Shown: positions 35,183 through 44,569 of the stretch, piece after piece
How positions within the stretch are numbered: position 1 is the stretch's first letter
Layout of the letters: every line of letters starts with the position of its first letter
Assembly (NCBI GenBank): GCA_006969385.1
Contig: CP030884.1
Span: 5,078,249-5,142,248 of the forward strand
DNA: 64,000 nucleotides
Direction of reading: 5' to 3'
Source: Planctomycetaceae bacterium
GTDB lineage: Bacteria > Planctomycetota > Phycisphaerae > UBA1845 > UTPLA1
Made by a program: the position numbers and the translations under genes
Notes under the pieces: model-generated
Database searches by the model: none
What the model saw: the letters and a program-made list of their open reading frames with translations, nothing else
What the model was told of the DNA's origin: nothing

Positions 35183-37756
35183 TTACCGACCCGTCGCCGA
35201 CCGTTGCATCCGCCGCGCCTTCGCCGGTGACGGACGCTGGCTCGCCGCGCGTTCCAGTTGGTCCGCCATCCGCTTCACGCGCTCGGCCCACGTTTCCGAC
35301 GAAACATGCTGCGCCCGCAAACGCTCGGCCCATAGCGGAAAAGCCAACGGCGACAACCGCTGCGACGACACCAATACCCGTCGACTGTCGCGCATGCGTT
35401 CCAGTGCGGCGGCCAACCGTTTGAATTCCAATTGCTGCTCCAACACTTCTCGGTGTGACTGCCGCAACAGCAGATTATCCGGATCGTATTCGCGAAACAC
35501 ATCAAAGAACAACTCGCTCGATGCTTGCAACTGTCGCGCCGCCTTTTGCTGCCCCGGATACCCCTGAAAAATCAGCCCCGCCACCCGCGCGATATCGCGA
35601 AACTGCCGCCGCGCCATCTGCGTTTCGTTCACGCACGCCAGTAACTCGTCGGTTAGGTTGTCCTCGGAAAATATCCGTTCCCAATCGGCCGCCTCGATCG
35701 GTTGCCGCGACGACGACAATAGCTCCATACCGTAATCATTGGCCGCGATCTGCACGGTCGCTGGAGCGGCACGCGTCAGGCGATACGCAAACAACGACGC
35801 CAAACCTTCATGCACCAATCGCCCCTCAAACGGAAAGATAAACCAATGCATGCCCTCGCGTGTGACCGTCTGCTCGATCAACAGCTCGTTCACCGCCGGT
35901 ATCCGCGACCAGCGCCCTTGCAACTCAAACAACGGTTTCAGCTCGCGCAACTCTTTAAGCGCATAACGACCTTGCCCAACATCCGCCATCTGCCGTCGCA
36001 CTGCATTGCCCAAGTGCGTCGACAACGGAAAGCGCCCGCCCTGCCAACGGGGCACGATACCACGCTTGCGCTTCGCCGGCGCGACATACGCCGTCATCTC
36101 GCGCACGCGTTTTAACTCCAGTACGCGCCCGGCAAACGTAAACACATCGCCCGGTGACAGCCGCGATATGAACGACTCCTCAATGGTTCCTAAGTTCTTC
36201 CCATTCTGCATCCGCACGCGCATCGCCGTATCGGCACTGATCGTACCGATGTTCATGCGATGAATGCGTTCGATTTGCTTGTTTGAGACTGCCAAACGCG
36301 CTTCGTCGTCGCGCGACAGCCGCTGAAACTGCGGGTACGCCCGCAAGCTCTCGCCGCCGTGCAACACAAACGCCAGCGCCCATTGCCATTCCTCGTCGCT
36401 CAAATCTCGGTACGCCCACGACGTGCGTACTTCTTCCTTCAACGCCGCTTCATCGAACCCACCGCCAGTCCCAATCGTCACCAAATGCTGTACCAACACA
36501 TCGAGTGGTTTCTGCATAGGCACCTTGGCTTCCACCAGCTTGCGTTTCAGCGCGTCGCGCGCAGCGGCGAACTCGGCCAACTCGAAACTATGCGTCGGCA
36601 CGCAGATAATCCGGCTCGTCGCGCCCGGCTGATGGCCGCTACGACCGGCGCGCTGCATCAGCCGCGCGATGCCTTTGGGACTGCCAAGCTGCACCACTTG
36701 CTCGACCGGCGCGAAGTCGACGCCTAAGTCCATCGACGACGTACACACCACGCACTTCAGCGCGCCGGCATCGAGTAGCGCCTCGACCCTTTGCCGTATC
36801 TCCCTTTCGAGCGAACCGTGATGCAGGCCGATTTTGTCGAGCCAGTTGGGCCGTTCGCGTATCAATGCCTGATGCCAAATCTCCGCCTGCGAACGTGTGT
36901 TGGTAAAGAGTAATGTCGACCTCGCCGTATCGATCTGCGCCGCTAACTGTTTGACGAGTGTATCCCCCAAATGCCCCGACCACGGGAAACGCGTGATATC
37001 CTCCGGATAGAGCGTGACAATCTCAATTTTCTTTTGCTTTGGTCCTGCAATCAGCCGACCGGCACTGCTCTGCGTTCCCAACAAGACATCGCGCGCTTCT
37101 TCCAGATTTCCCAGCGTCGCCGACAATCCCCAAACCGATAACCCTGGATGCCAAGCCCGCAAGCGTGCTAAAGCCAGCTCGGTCTGTACGCCGCGCTTGG
37201 TGCCGATCAACTCGTGCCATTCGTCCACGATCACCGCTTGCAACGTGGCAAACTTTTCTCGCGCTTCCGGATACGATAACAACAACGTGAGCGATTCCGG
37301 CGTCGTCACCAGCGCCGTCGGTAAGCGCCGACGCTGCACTTGCTTGCGCGACTGCGACACATCACCGGTGCGCAACTCCACCGACCACGGCAAACGCAGG
37401 TGCTCGACCGGCGCTAGCAGCGCTTTGACCGTGTCGTTCGCCAAAGCCCGCAAGGGAGTAATCCACAACACCTGCAACGGTGCCGAAGCGTCGCGCATTG
37501 CGCGTTTCGACACCTTCTTCTTCGATACTTCCTTCTTGGCTGGATTGGTAGCGCTTGCATCAATTAAATCGAGATAGTTAGGGTTCTGATCGATCCACCC
37601 TTGCACCGGCCCCAACCATGCCGCCAGCGTTTTACCAAACCCAGTCGGCGCGTGAATTAAACCACTCTCGCCCTCGATAAACGCCTTCCACGCTTCGCGC
37701 TGATAGCGAAACGGCTTAATGCCGCGGTCCTTGCAAAATTGCAGAATCGCCTTCAT
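35183..37756 (-). CDS. Ligase-associated DNA damage response DEXH helicase (Lhr-core type)
   Basis: 857 residues, near the usual ~820-880 for the ligase-associated Lhr-core helicases. Motifs in order: Q-like start (GIKPFRYQREAWKAF), Walker A HAPTGFGKT (~residue 36), WITPLRALANDT, VELRTGDVSQ, TTPESLTLLLS, the Walker B box VDEWHEL (DEWH), GLSATLGN, LLFTNTRSQAEIWHQAL, the second RecA domain with VVCTSSMDLGVDF and LMQRAGRSGH. The later part is the winged-helix and beta-barrel Lhr core. It translocates 3'-5' on single-stranded DNA and unwinds duplexes. It starts inside the stop of the ligase gene (ATGA overlap), indicating coupled translation. Lhr proteins proper usually carry DEVH. Confidence 0.94.
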   Translation of the reverse strand: MKAILQFCKDRGIKPFRYQREAWKAFIEGESGLIHAPTGFGKTLAAWLGPVQGWIDQNPNYLDLIDASATNPAKKEVSKKKVSKRAMRDASAPLQVLWITPLRALANDTVKALLAPVEHLRLPWSVELRTGDVSQSRKQVQRRRLPTALVTTPESLTLLLSYPEAREKFATLQAVIVDEWHELIGTKRGVQTELALARLRAWHPGLSVWGLSATLGNLEEARDVLLGTQSSAGRLIAGPKQKKIEIVTLYPEDITRFPWSGHLGDTLVKQLAAQIDTARSTLLFTNTRSQAEIWHQALIRERPNWLDKIGLHHGSLEREIRQRVEALLDAGALKCVVCTSSMDLGVDFAPVEQVVQLGSPKGIARLMQRAGRSGHQPGATSRIICVPTHSFELAEFAAARDALKRKLVEAKVPMQKPLDVLVQHLVTIGTGGGFDEAALKEEVRTSWAYRDLSDEEWQWALAFVLHGGESLRAYPQFQRLSRDDEARLAVSNKQIERIHRMNIGTISADTAMRVRMQNGKNLGTIEESFISRLSPGDVFTFAGRVLELKRVREMTAYVAPAKRKRGIVPRWQGGRFPLSTHLGNAVRRQMADVGQGRYALKELRELKPLFELQGRWSRIPAVNELLIEQTVTREGMHWFIFPFEGRLVHEGLASLFAYRLTRAAPATVQIAANDYGMELLSSSRQPIEAADWERIFSEDNLTDELLACVNETQMARRQFRDIARVAGLIFQGYPGQQKAARQLQASSELFFDVFREYDPDNLLLRQSHREVLEQQLEFKRLAAALERMRDSRRVLVSSQRLSPLAFPLWAERLRAQHVSSETWAERVKRMADQLERAASQRPSPAKARRMQRSATGR

Positions 37757-39354
37757 CGCCGCGCTTCAACCTGTGCCAACAGTTCTCGCACCGATTGCAA
37801 CGTATCCGCCTCCGTCGCGGGTTTATCTTTGCGCCAGCGCGCCATACGCGGAAAGCGCAATGCCACCCCCGCCTTATGTCGTTCGGACGGCTGTATGCCT
37901 TCAAACGCTAACTCGAATACCAATTCAGGCTTGACCAAACGCACCGGCCCCTTCCGCTCGGTCGAATGGCGGCGGACGAACCGGTCCACCTCACGAATCT
38001 CTTCGTCGCTAAGCCCCGAATAGGCCTTGGCGATCGTCACTAACTCATCACCTTGCCAAACGCCAAATGTATAGTCGGTGTACAGCGTCGCGCGCTTGCC
38101 GTGCCCGCGCTGTGCTGCCGTCATTACCGCATCAATGGTGTATGGGTCGCGCTTGAACTTCCACCAATTACCCTTCTTGCGGCCCACTTCGTACACTGAA
38201 TCGCGTCGCTTGATCATCACGCCTTCAGTACCATTCTCCCTAGCGCGTTGCTTACACTCCGCAACGTCGTCCCACGAACCGCATTCGATAACATCAGAAA
38301 TCATCATGCAATCCGCATCAAATTCATCAGCCAACTCCGCCAAATACGTACTTCGTTCAGCCAGTGAGTCGTCACGCATGTCACTGCTGGCCCTCTCTAA
38401 TACGTCGTAAGCCATGAACACCACTGGCACATCCTGAAACAACATCATCTCCACGCGCTTGCGATTTAATCGTCGCTGTAGTAGATGAAACGGCAAGGGT
38501 CGCCCATCTTCCCACGCCAACACCTCGCCATCCAGCACCGTGCCATCGGGCAGCCGCCGCGCCGCCGCCACCAATTCGGGAAACTGCTCGTTGATCATCT
38601 CTTCGCCGCGCGACCAAAGAAATACCGCGCCGTCGCGCTTGATCACCTGAGCCCGAATGCCGTCCCATTTCCATTCAATTTGCCAATCTCCCACATCACC
38701 CAGCACTTCGAGTTCCTGATCCAGCGGCGATGCCAAATAAAACGGATACGGTTGCGACGGATCGTCGGCCGCTGATGCCGCATCACATAAACGCTCGAAG
38801 TCTGCCGCCGTCGGCTCCCATTTACCCATCAAACGATGTGCCATCACCGCTGCGTCGATACCTGCCACATTCGCCAACGCCTGACAGACCGTCTTTTCCG
38901 CCGCCCCCACCCGAAACGCGCCGGAGATCAACTTATGAAACAGAAAACGCTGCGGTGCATCGAAATCGCTCCATGTCTGCATCACCAACTTTTGTTGCTC
39001 GGTTTCGTCTAGCTGCGGCAAAGGCTTAATGCGTTCGTCAATGACCTGTGCAAGCGATGCATCACAACCGTCGCTATCGAAAGGAACAATAAGCGAGAGC
39101 GTCTCCGACAAATCACCCACGTTGTCGTAACATTCATCTATTAACCACGCGGGTAAGTTCGCCGCTTCCGCCGCCCAAGTTCGCAACTTGCGCGTAGAGA
39201 CCGCCCGAATGAGTCGTCGCCCGCTAAAGAGATACAACGCCCATGCCGCATCCGCGGGCGGTACGCTGCGAAAGTAATCTTCCAACGCCGCCAACTTCTC
39301 AGTGCGTTTCGTCGTTGCATCGAGCCGTAAATAGAGGTCGGTAAACGCCCTCAT
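37753..39354 (-). CDS. ATP-dependent DNA ligase (repair-cluster type)
   Basis: 533 residues. The N-terminal DNA-binding domain (~1-200) is followed by the nucleotidyltransferase core, whose active-site lysine is Lys229 in EWKWDGIRAQ. Further motifs are WSRGEEMINEQFPEL, VLDGEVLAW, FMAYDVLE, EGVMIKRRDSVYEVG and NWWKFKRDPY; the OB-fold follows and ends with EGIQPSERHKAGVALRFPR. It seals nicks with ATP, unlike the NAD-dependent housekeeping LigA. The gene overlaps the exonuclease stop upstream and the helicase start downstream by four bases each. With those partners it belongs to a four-gene bacterial repair cluster. Confidence 0.95.
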   Translation of the reverse strand: MRAFTDLYLRLDATTKRTEKLAALEDYFRSVPPADAAWALYLFSGRRLIRAVSTRKLRTWAAEAANLPAWLIDECYDNVGDLSETLSLIVPFDSDGCDASLAQVIDERIKPLPQLDETEQQKLVMQTWSDFDAPQRFLFHKLISGAFRVGAAEKTVCQALANVAGIDAAVMAHRLMGKWEPTAADFERLCDAASAADDPSQPYPFYLASPLDQELEVLGDVGDWQIEWKWDGIRAQVIKRDGAVFLWSRGEEMINEQFPELVAAARRLPDGTVLDGEVLAWEDGRPLPFHLLQRRLNRKRVEMMLFQDVPVVFMAYDVLERASSDMRDDSLAERSTYLAELADEFDADCMMISDVIECGSWDDVAECKQRARENGTEGVMIKRRDSVYEVGRKKGNWWKFKRDPYTIDAVMTAAQRGHGKRATLYTDYTFGVWQGDELVTIAKAYSGLSDEEIREVDRFVRRHSTERKGPVRLVKPELVFELAFEGIQPSERHKAGVALRFPRMARWRKDKPATEADTLQSVRELLAQVEARR

Positions 39355-40385
39355 GATGCGGCCCGCTCCGATGATATTTCCGCATCATCATCTTCATCGC
39401 CGTACCGCGTCATCAACGTCGCCGCGTCGAGACGCTTCATTTCGCGCAGCCAGCGTGCCAACGCCGCTGAGTAACCATGCGTCAGCAAGACCTTTTCCGC
39501 ACCCGTCGCTGTGATCGCTTCGATCAGTCCATTCCAGTCTGCATGGTCCGACAAGATAAATCCACGATCCACGCCGCGCTGGCGCCGTCGCCCGCGCACG
39601 GTCATCCAGCCCGAGGCGAACGCCGTACTGACCTTGCCGAGCTTGCGCATCCAAGGCGTGCCAAAGGCCGACGGCGGCGCCATCACCAATGCCGCCCCAT
39701 TCCCCGCTTTTACTGCCTTTGCTTCACAATAGCTTAACGCCGGTTGATGCACACCGGCTGCCGCGTAGGCAGCTTCGTAGCGCATTAACGCTCCATGCGC
39801 GTAAATCGGCCCAATGCCGGCGTCGATCTCGGCCAATAAGCGTTGCGCTTTGCCCAGCGCATAACTAAACAACACACTCGTTTTACCGACCGCTTGATTA
39901 CCGCGCCACCAAGCGTTGATATCCGCGAATACCTCCGCCTCGTCGGGCCAACTATAGATCGGTAGCGCAAAGGTGGCTTCGCCGATAAACAGGTCGCACC
40001 GAACGGGTTCGAACGTTGGGCACGTCGGATCGGGCCGCACCTTATAATCACCACTGACGACGGCAACTTGCCCCCTATGTTCCACGCGCACCTGCGCCGA
40101 ACCCAACATATGACCCGCCGGATGTAACGACACTTGCACACCGTTGATATCGACGCGCTCGCCATAGGCTACGCCGCGTACCGTGATCTCATCCCCCAAC
40201 CGCTGGCGCAATAACTCAACACCATCGGCCATCGTTAGGTATTGCCGATGCCCGGCCTTCGCATGGTCGCTGTGCGCATGTGTAATCACGGCCCGATCGA
40301 CCGGCTCCCACGGGTCGATCCAGAAATCCCCGGCAGCACAATAGAGCCCTTTTTCACGTTGTTCGATGAGATCCGCCACAGTCAA
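39351..40385 (-). CDS. Ligase-associated DNA exonuclease (MBL fold)
   Basis: 344 residues, first gene of the repair operon. The metallo-beta-lactamase motif is VITHAHSDHAK (HxHxDH), with a further histidine in LHPAGHMLGSAQV and an acidic ligand in VVSGDYK. The C-terminal half has the beta-CASP pattern (VLFSYALGKAQRLLAEI; GFILSDHADWNGLIEAI; VLLTHGYS), as in SNM1-type nucleases. The family is annotated as exonuclease of the Lhr/ligase/MPE cluster. The start is weak: TTG at 40385 or GTG six bases later, neither with a Shine-Dalgarno site. Its stop overlaps the ligase ATG (ATGA), so the unit is translationally coupled. Confidence 0.92.
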   Translation of the reverse strand: MTVADLIEQREKGLYCAAGDFWIDPWEPVDRAVITHAHSDHAKAGHRQYLTMADGVELLRQRLGDEITVRGVAYGERVDINGVQVSLHPAGHMLGSAQVRVEHRGQVAVVSGDYKVRPDPTCPTFEPVRCDLFIGEATFALPIYSWPDEAEVFADINAWWRGNQAVGKTSVLFSYALGKAQRLLAEIDAGIGPIYAHGALMRYEAAYAAAGVHQPALSYCEAKAVKAGNGAALVMAPPSAFGTPWMRKLGKVSTAFASGWMTVRGRRRQRGVDRGFILSDHADWNGLIEAITATGAEKVLLTHGYSAALARWLREMKRLDAATLMTRYGDEDDDAEISSERAAS

Positions 40386-40816
40386 AATTGTAGGCGTTTG
40401 GATCGCGGATGGCCTCGATCACGAACAATAGAGATTCAGGGAGCGGCACGCGCGATTCTGACAATCAATCGACAGCACAGATCGCGGCAAACGTCGTATT
40501 GGTCCGAGCTGATATCGTGACCGTCAGCGTTTGAACTCGTTTTGCCAAGCATTCGCCCAATCGGACTTGCTCTTGCGTATTGCGATTCATAAGGGTTGCG
40601 TTCCGCAAAGCGAAACCGGCAAAGCCGCGGCCTGTGGCCGCATGGATACGCAGTCCAAGACAAACGCCCCAATCAACAGGACCACACACTGTCGGGAGCA
40701 CACACTGTCATCCGCCAGAATTTGTCAATCAGCGCTTACGCTTTTACAGTCCACAAAGAGTAATTACGAAACACTGTTCGTCCGGATTCGACGAACCCCA
40801 CACGGAGTATCCCATC
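40386..40816. other. Intergenic region between repair operon and lipoprotein gene
   Basis: 431 bases between divergent genes. Several short frames exist but none has a convincing ribosome site or family pattern. A sigma-70 promoter for the plus-strand gene is at 40722-40750; a promoter for the repair operon is not evident. Confidence 0.5.
40722..40750 (+). promoter_or_regulatory. Sigma-70 promoter candidate for DUF1579-like lipoprotein gene
   Basis: TTGTCA (40722-40727) and TACAGT (40745-40750) are 17 bases apart, 66 bases before the ATG at 40817. Confidence 0.5.
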
Positions 40817-41404
40817 ATGCGACACTTCATTATCCTCAGCCTCGCCGCAACCACCTTCATCGGCTGCCAGCAACCCACCACCCCAGACGTGACCCTTAAG
40901 ACATACGAACCCGCGCCCGAGATGCGCATGCTCGAAAAATTCGTCGGCACCTGGCAAGAGAACGGCCGCATCGTCGAACCCACCGAAGAAGAAATTCGCG
41001 CCGGTCTCAAGGAAGGTGAAGAGGTGCCGCCCATGTCTTACACCGGCGGCAACGTCGCCGATTTCACGCTCGACGGTATGTACCTGCGCACCGACGGTTG
41101 GAGCGACAATCCCGACGGCACGCGCATGACATTCGTCGAATACAAAATGTGGGACCACCAAGCGAAAAAGTTTCGCATCTGGTGGTTCAGCAGCAACGGC
41201 ATGTATGCGACCGGCTGGATGACGGCCAGTGCCGATGGGCGCACGTTCGATATCAAGGCGCAGGGATTCGAACCCGACGGCACCACCAAACAATGGACGG
41301 GGTCGCTCACATTTTCCGAAGCGAACAAGGCAACCTGGAACTTTATCGAGCGCGGCCCGCAAGGTGTGATGAAAATGGAAGGTGAAAACGAACGGCAGAT
41401 TTAA
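40817..41404 (+). CDS. DUF1579-like lipoprotein
   Basis: 195 residues from the ATG at 40817 (GGAG nine bases upstream); the longer frame from 40580 is non-coding. The N-terminus is a lipoprotein signal with lipobox TFIGC (Cys17). The rest is a lipocalin-like beta barrel of DUF1579 type: MLEKFVGTWQENGR opens it, followed by MYLRTDGWSDNPDG, KFRIWWFSSNGMYATGWM, GRTFDIKAQGFEPDG and KATWNFIERGPQG. Members are thought to bind small hydrophobic molecules; the exact role is not known. It forms its own unit with an upstream promoter. Confidence 0.8.
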   Translation: MRHFIILSLAATTFIGCQQPTTPDVTLKTYEPAPEMRMLEKFVGTWQENGRIVEPTEEEIRAGLKEGEEVPPMSYTGGNVADFTLDGMYLRTDGWSDNPDGTRMTFVEYKMWDHQAKKFRIWWFSSNGMYATGWMTASADGRTFDIKAQGFEPDGTTKQWTGSLTFSEANKATWNFIERGPQGVMKMEGENERQI

Positions 41405-41628
41405 CGTGGTTGAACCACGCATAGATTAACGCATCGCACACGCCGGGTTTAGCCCGCCCGATTCGATACTTACACGCGCATTTTGAAGTTAACACGCGCG
41501 ATTTGCACTTAGCCCCAAGGCCAATGGTCTGGAGCTCTTCTTCTGCCACGATAACATGCCCGCTTATTCGCGCGATCACCAAACCAAGCCATGCCGCAAG
41601 TTCGTCAAACAAACGCGGCAACCAAATC

Positions 41629-42324
41629 CTACCAATACCCGCTCGGCGGGATCGGCTTGATCGCCCCACCGGCTTCATAATTCGCCGCCGCCGGCGCATC
41701 GAGTTCGTGCAGATGCCGCCCCTCGTTCAAGCAAATCAGCGAACTCACCTCACGGTAATGCCGCAACGCCGAGACTGCCGCATTATCGATGATGAACCGA
41801 AACGACGGGCTCGCCGTATCCGTCAACCAGCCATCGATTAACCTGGCTACCGGGCTACCGTGACTGATGGCAATCACCGCGTCGCCATCGTCCCAGCGCT
41901 CCTTGAGATACGACGCAAACCCGCGCATCCGCGCCACCAGCGCAGCGCGCTCTTCATCGACCGGCACCCACTCATAAGGCGCGGCCCAATCGTCGCACGG
42001 CCCGGCGGCGGTAAACACCTCGCGAATATCGTCGAGCGCTTTCAATTCGTGATCGGCGTCGATCGTGCCGGGCTTGATGTGATGATGCTCGCACAAATCG
42101 GGCCGCACGCGAATCGGCAAACCCAACTCCGTCGCCAGCGGCAGCGCCGTCTGCAAGCAACGCGTAAACGGACTGCAATAAATCGCCTTAATCTCCAGCC
42201 CCGCAAACCGCGCTGCCAACCGCTCTGCCTGCCGCCGCCCCAGCTCGGTCAACTCAGAATTTAACCGCGACGTCGCACCGGTATTGGCTTCGGATTCGGC
42301 ATGGCGGATGGCGTAGACGAGCAT
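41629..42324 (-). CDS. Histidine phosphatase family protein (phosphoglycerate mutase-like)
   Basis: 231 residues. The active-site motif is YAIRHAESEAN, with the catalytic histidine at position 8; the usual RHG is RHA. Other catalytic parts are present: SPFTRCLQTALPLA, an acidic residue in LCEHHHIKPG and the second histidine in VIAISHGSPVARLI. LTELGRRQAERLA is the conserved helix. Members remove phosphate from sugars, proteins or alpha-ribazole phosphate, or act as mutases. Substrate cannot be told from sequence or from the neighbours. The ATG at 42324 starts exactly at the beta-strand of the fold. No operon partner. Confidence 0.9.
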   Translation of the reverse strand: MLVYAIRHAESEANTGATSRLNSELTELGRRQAERLAARFAGLEIKAIYCSPFTRCLQTALPLATELGLPIRVRPDLCEHHHIKPGTIDADHELKALDDIREVFTAAGPCDDWAAPYEWVPVDEERAALVARMRGFASYLKERWDDGDAVIAISHGSPVARLIDGWLTDTASPSFRFIIDNAAVSALRHYREVSSLICLNEGRHLHELDAPAAANYEAGGAIKPIPPSGYW

Positions 42325-42435
42325 GAGGGCGAGTCGTAATCACGGCGCGCGGGAAAGTCAACTCATAAGCAATGCACAAGATTCGTTACGGCTATTCAAT
42401 AGACAGCTAGACACGCCATAACACTCGAATAGCCA

Positions 42436-44217
42436 TTACGGACAGGCGTTATCTGAGGCAAGCAACGCTTCAACGAATTCGCCAATGTCCGTCGGCGTGA
42501 CGCCATCGAAACCGTTGACATTCGCACAATCGCAATCGCCGGCCGTATCAACCAAACATGCGACGAAACCCTGCAAGTCATCACCAGCGACGCGACCGTC
42601 CTCATTCAAGTCGCCGGGGCATGGGCAGATGCCGAAGTCAGGGGCTTCGAGTCTAACAACCCCAATATGGTCGTCCTGAAACCGCAACCAAATGGCTAGC
42701 GTTCCCTGATCCGTCAAGTCCGGTACCAGCCAGTGACGCTCAACGACGCGCAGCGTGGTACCGCTATTTGTCGGCGTCAATAACGTCTGACCGGTACGAA
42801 GCAACGGCACGACCACATTGCCAGGCGAATTAAGAAAGAGACCGTAATTGTCAAAGCTCTGATAGGCCGCAATCGCAAGAGCGCCTTGATTGTTAAGGCT
42901 CGCAACGAATAACTCTTCCGCTACAACTTCTTCGCCGTCCGGCCCGAATACGTCTCCCGCTCTTACAATCAATCGCATGCCGCCAACACCTGCGTCGCTG
43001 AAAATTGCCTCGTCATTGGTCGCGTCAATCGAATCGCCCTGCAAAGATGCGACATATGCGATTCGCCCCGCGTTGGTAATCGGGATCGGTGTATCCGGAA
43101 TTGCCGGGCCGCCGATCAACTCAAAGTGGCCGAACGTAGAATCCGGGCCTAGGCCGGGTGCGGCTTGCCCGGTCATTGCCACGATGCTTGGTGAACTGAT
43201 CCCGTCGGAGACAAACAAGCCTTGCGACGGTCCGACCAAATGTTCATATAACGTCGCACCAAAAGTGACCAAGCCGTTGTTATTCACGCGCAGCCGATTG
43301 AAAAAGCGATATTCGATAGAAAACGGCAACTGCGGTACTTGGGTCCCCTCGCGCGCAATCAACGTGATTTGATTCGCCTCGTCAACAAGAAAGATGCCTT
43401 GGTTGTTCGAACTTGAAACTTGACCATCAAGCCACGCTTGGAAACAAATTTTGCCGCTGTCGCTTAGTTGCGGATCCGACGCGCTCGTCGAAAAAATGAC
43501 ATTCACGAGGCCGGGGACAGAGTCACCCGCTCGAAAAATTATCTCGATATTCTGTCCGACACGCCGCCGAAATAACGCAAAGTTATTCGTGGCATCGACA
43601 TTGGTGCCCGTTAGCGTAGCGAAAAAACTTACGTCGCCAGCCTCATTGAGCCGAAGGTCCCGCAACTGGCCGAAAAGGACCCCCGATGGCAGTCCGGGAA
43701 CCTGTTCACCCTCGCGCACCACAATGGATAGATCGTCGTCTTCGTCGACCAAGGCCACCGCGAGATCGTTGTTGCTGGTAACACCATTACCAACCAACTC
43801 CACCGGGAACAGCAGTTCCCGGTTCTGATTCAGTTGCAATAAGTCATATCCCAAATCCGGACAGCATGTAACGTTTAAGAGCCCCCCAACAGATACACCG
43901 GCACCGAGTTGCGGTAGTAAGTCGCCCGTCGCAACTACCCGTAGAAATTCACCCTCTCGATTGATGATCGCAACCATCTCATCGTTGGACACATCGATGC
44001 CGGGGCCGGTGAGTTCCATGTACACTGCGATGTCGCTCGCATGGTTAATCGACGGGACACTGATCCAATTGATCAGCACTCCAGTCGGCTCATTAGGCAC
44101 CTGATTCTGTGTAACCAGCAAGGTTTCGATCTTCGTCCCGCCGTAAGATCGCCGGAGGTCGGGTCCGATCGCGGTCAACAACAGGATGAAAACCAATGCA
44201 ATACGGCATGGGGGCAT
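42436..44217 (-). CDS. Secreted tandem-repeat protein with dockerin-like end
   Basis: 593 residues from the ATG at 44217 (AAGGA upstream; the preceding TTG is less likely). A signal peptide (RIALVFILLLTAIGPDLR) is followed by about eight repeats of ~60 residues. In each, a pattern of the type LNxxGxVxFxAxLxG is followed by a variable loop and a strand such as LxxIVREGxxVPGL: LNEAGDVSFFATLTG, LSDSGKICFQAWLDG, VNNNGLVTFGATLYE, ITNAGRIAYVASLQG, LNNQGALAIAAYQSF. This is the choice-of-anchor tandem NxxGxxxxxxxxxG family common in Planctomycetes. The end is a cysteine-bearing dockerin-like domain (CPCPGDLNEDGRVAGDDL, TPTDIGEFVEAL, ACP) almost identical in layout to that of the 9676-13815 protein. 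An extracellular role is likely; ligand unknown. Confidence 0.83.
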   Translation of the reverse strand: MPPCRIALVFILLLTAIGPDLRRSYGGTKIETLLVTQNQVPNEPTGVLINWISVPSINHASDIAVYMELTGPGIDVSNDEMVAIINREGEFLRVVATGDLLPQLGAGVSVGGLLNVTCCPDLGYDLLQLNQNRELLFPVELVGNGVTSNNDLAVALVDEDDDLSIVVREGEQVPGLPSGVLFGQLRDLRLNEAGDVSFFATLTGTNVDATNNFALFRRRVGQNIEIIFRAGDSVPGLVNVIFSTSASDPQLSDSGKICFQAWLDGQVSSSNNQGIFLVDEANQITLIAREGTQVPQLPFSIEYRFFNRLRVNNNGLVTFGATLYEHLVGPSQGLFVSDGISSPSIVAMTGQAAPGLGPDSTFGHFELIGGPAIPDTPIPITNAGRIAYVASLQGDSIDATNDEAIFSDAGVGGMRLIVRAGDVFGPDGEEVVAEELFVASLNNQGALAIAAYQSFDNYGLFLNSPGNVVVPLLRTGQTLLTPTNSGTTLRVVERHWLVPDLTDQGTLAIWLRFQDDHIGVVRLEAPDFGICPCPGDLNEDGRVAGDDLQGFVACLVDTAGDCDCANVNGFDGVTPTDIGEFVEALLASDNACP

Positions 44218-44569
44218 CAAAATGTCCTTCCAAGTTCATTGATAATTCGGCCCGGCGAGCGCAGCACGCAACTCCGTTAGTAACAAGCACGCTACACGGT
44301 GAGGTCTTTTTAATGCCGAGGCCCTTCGTACAGTTACAGGCGATTTTCACAGATTCGTGTTACTGAAGTAGTTCGCCACCCGCGACATCGCACCGGATAC
44401 CAAAATTCTTGGCAATAGCAATTTGGGCTCACATCCTTAAAGGAGCCACCTTTTCATTGACACCGCCCCACCCCCGAAATACCCTTTACCATTACTGAAA
44501 TCGGTCTGTTGGAACGGACTTACCCGACGCCCATACCGCGTCGGCCACATGCAGCATGGAGGCGACCAT
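44218..44569. other. Divergent intergenic region
   Basis: 352 bases between divergently transcribed genes. A candidate plus-strand promoter is TTGACA at 44457-44462 with TACCCT at 44480-44485 (17 bases apart, weak -10). No gene seen. Confidence 0.4.

Noticed and set aside
40465..40701. Possible small minus-strand gene upstream of the repair operon
   Set aside because: Its C-terminal half reads somewhat like protein, but there is no ribosome site at any start, no family match, and it overlaps a good plus-strand promoter.
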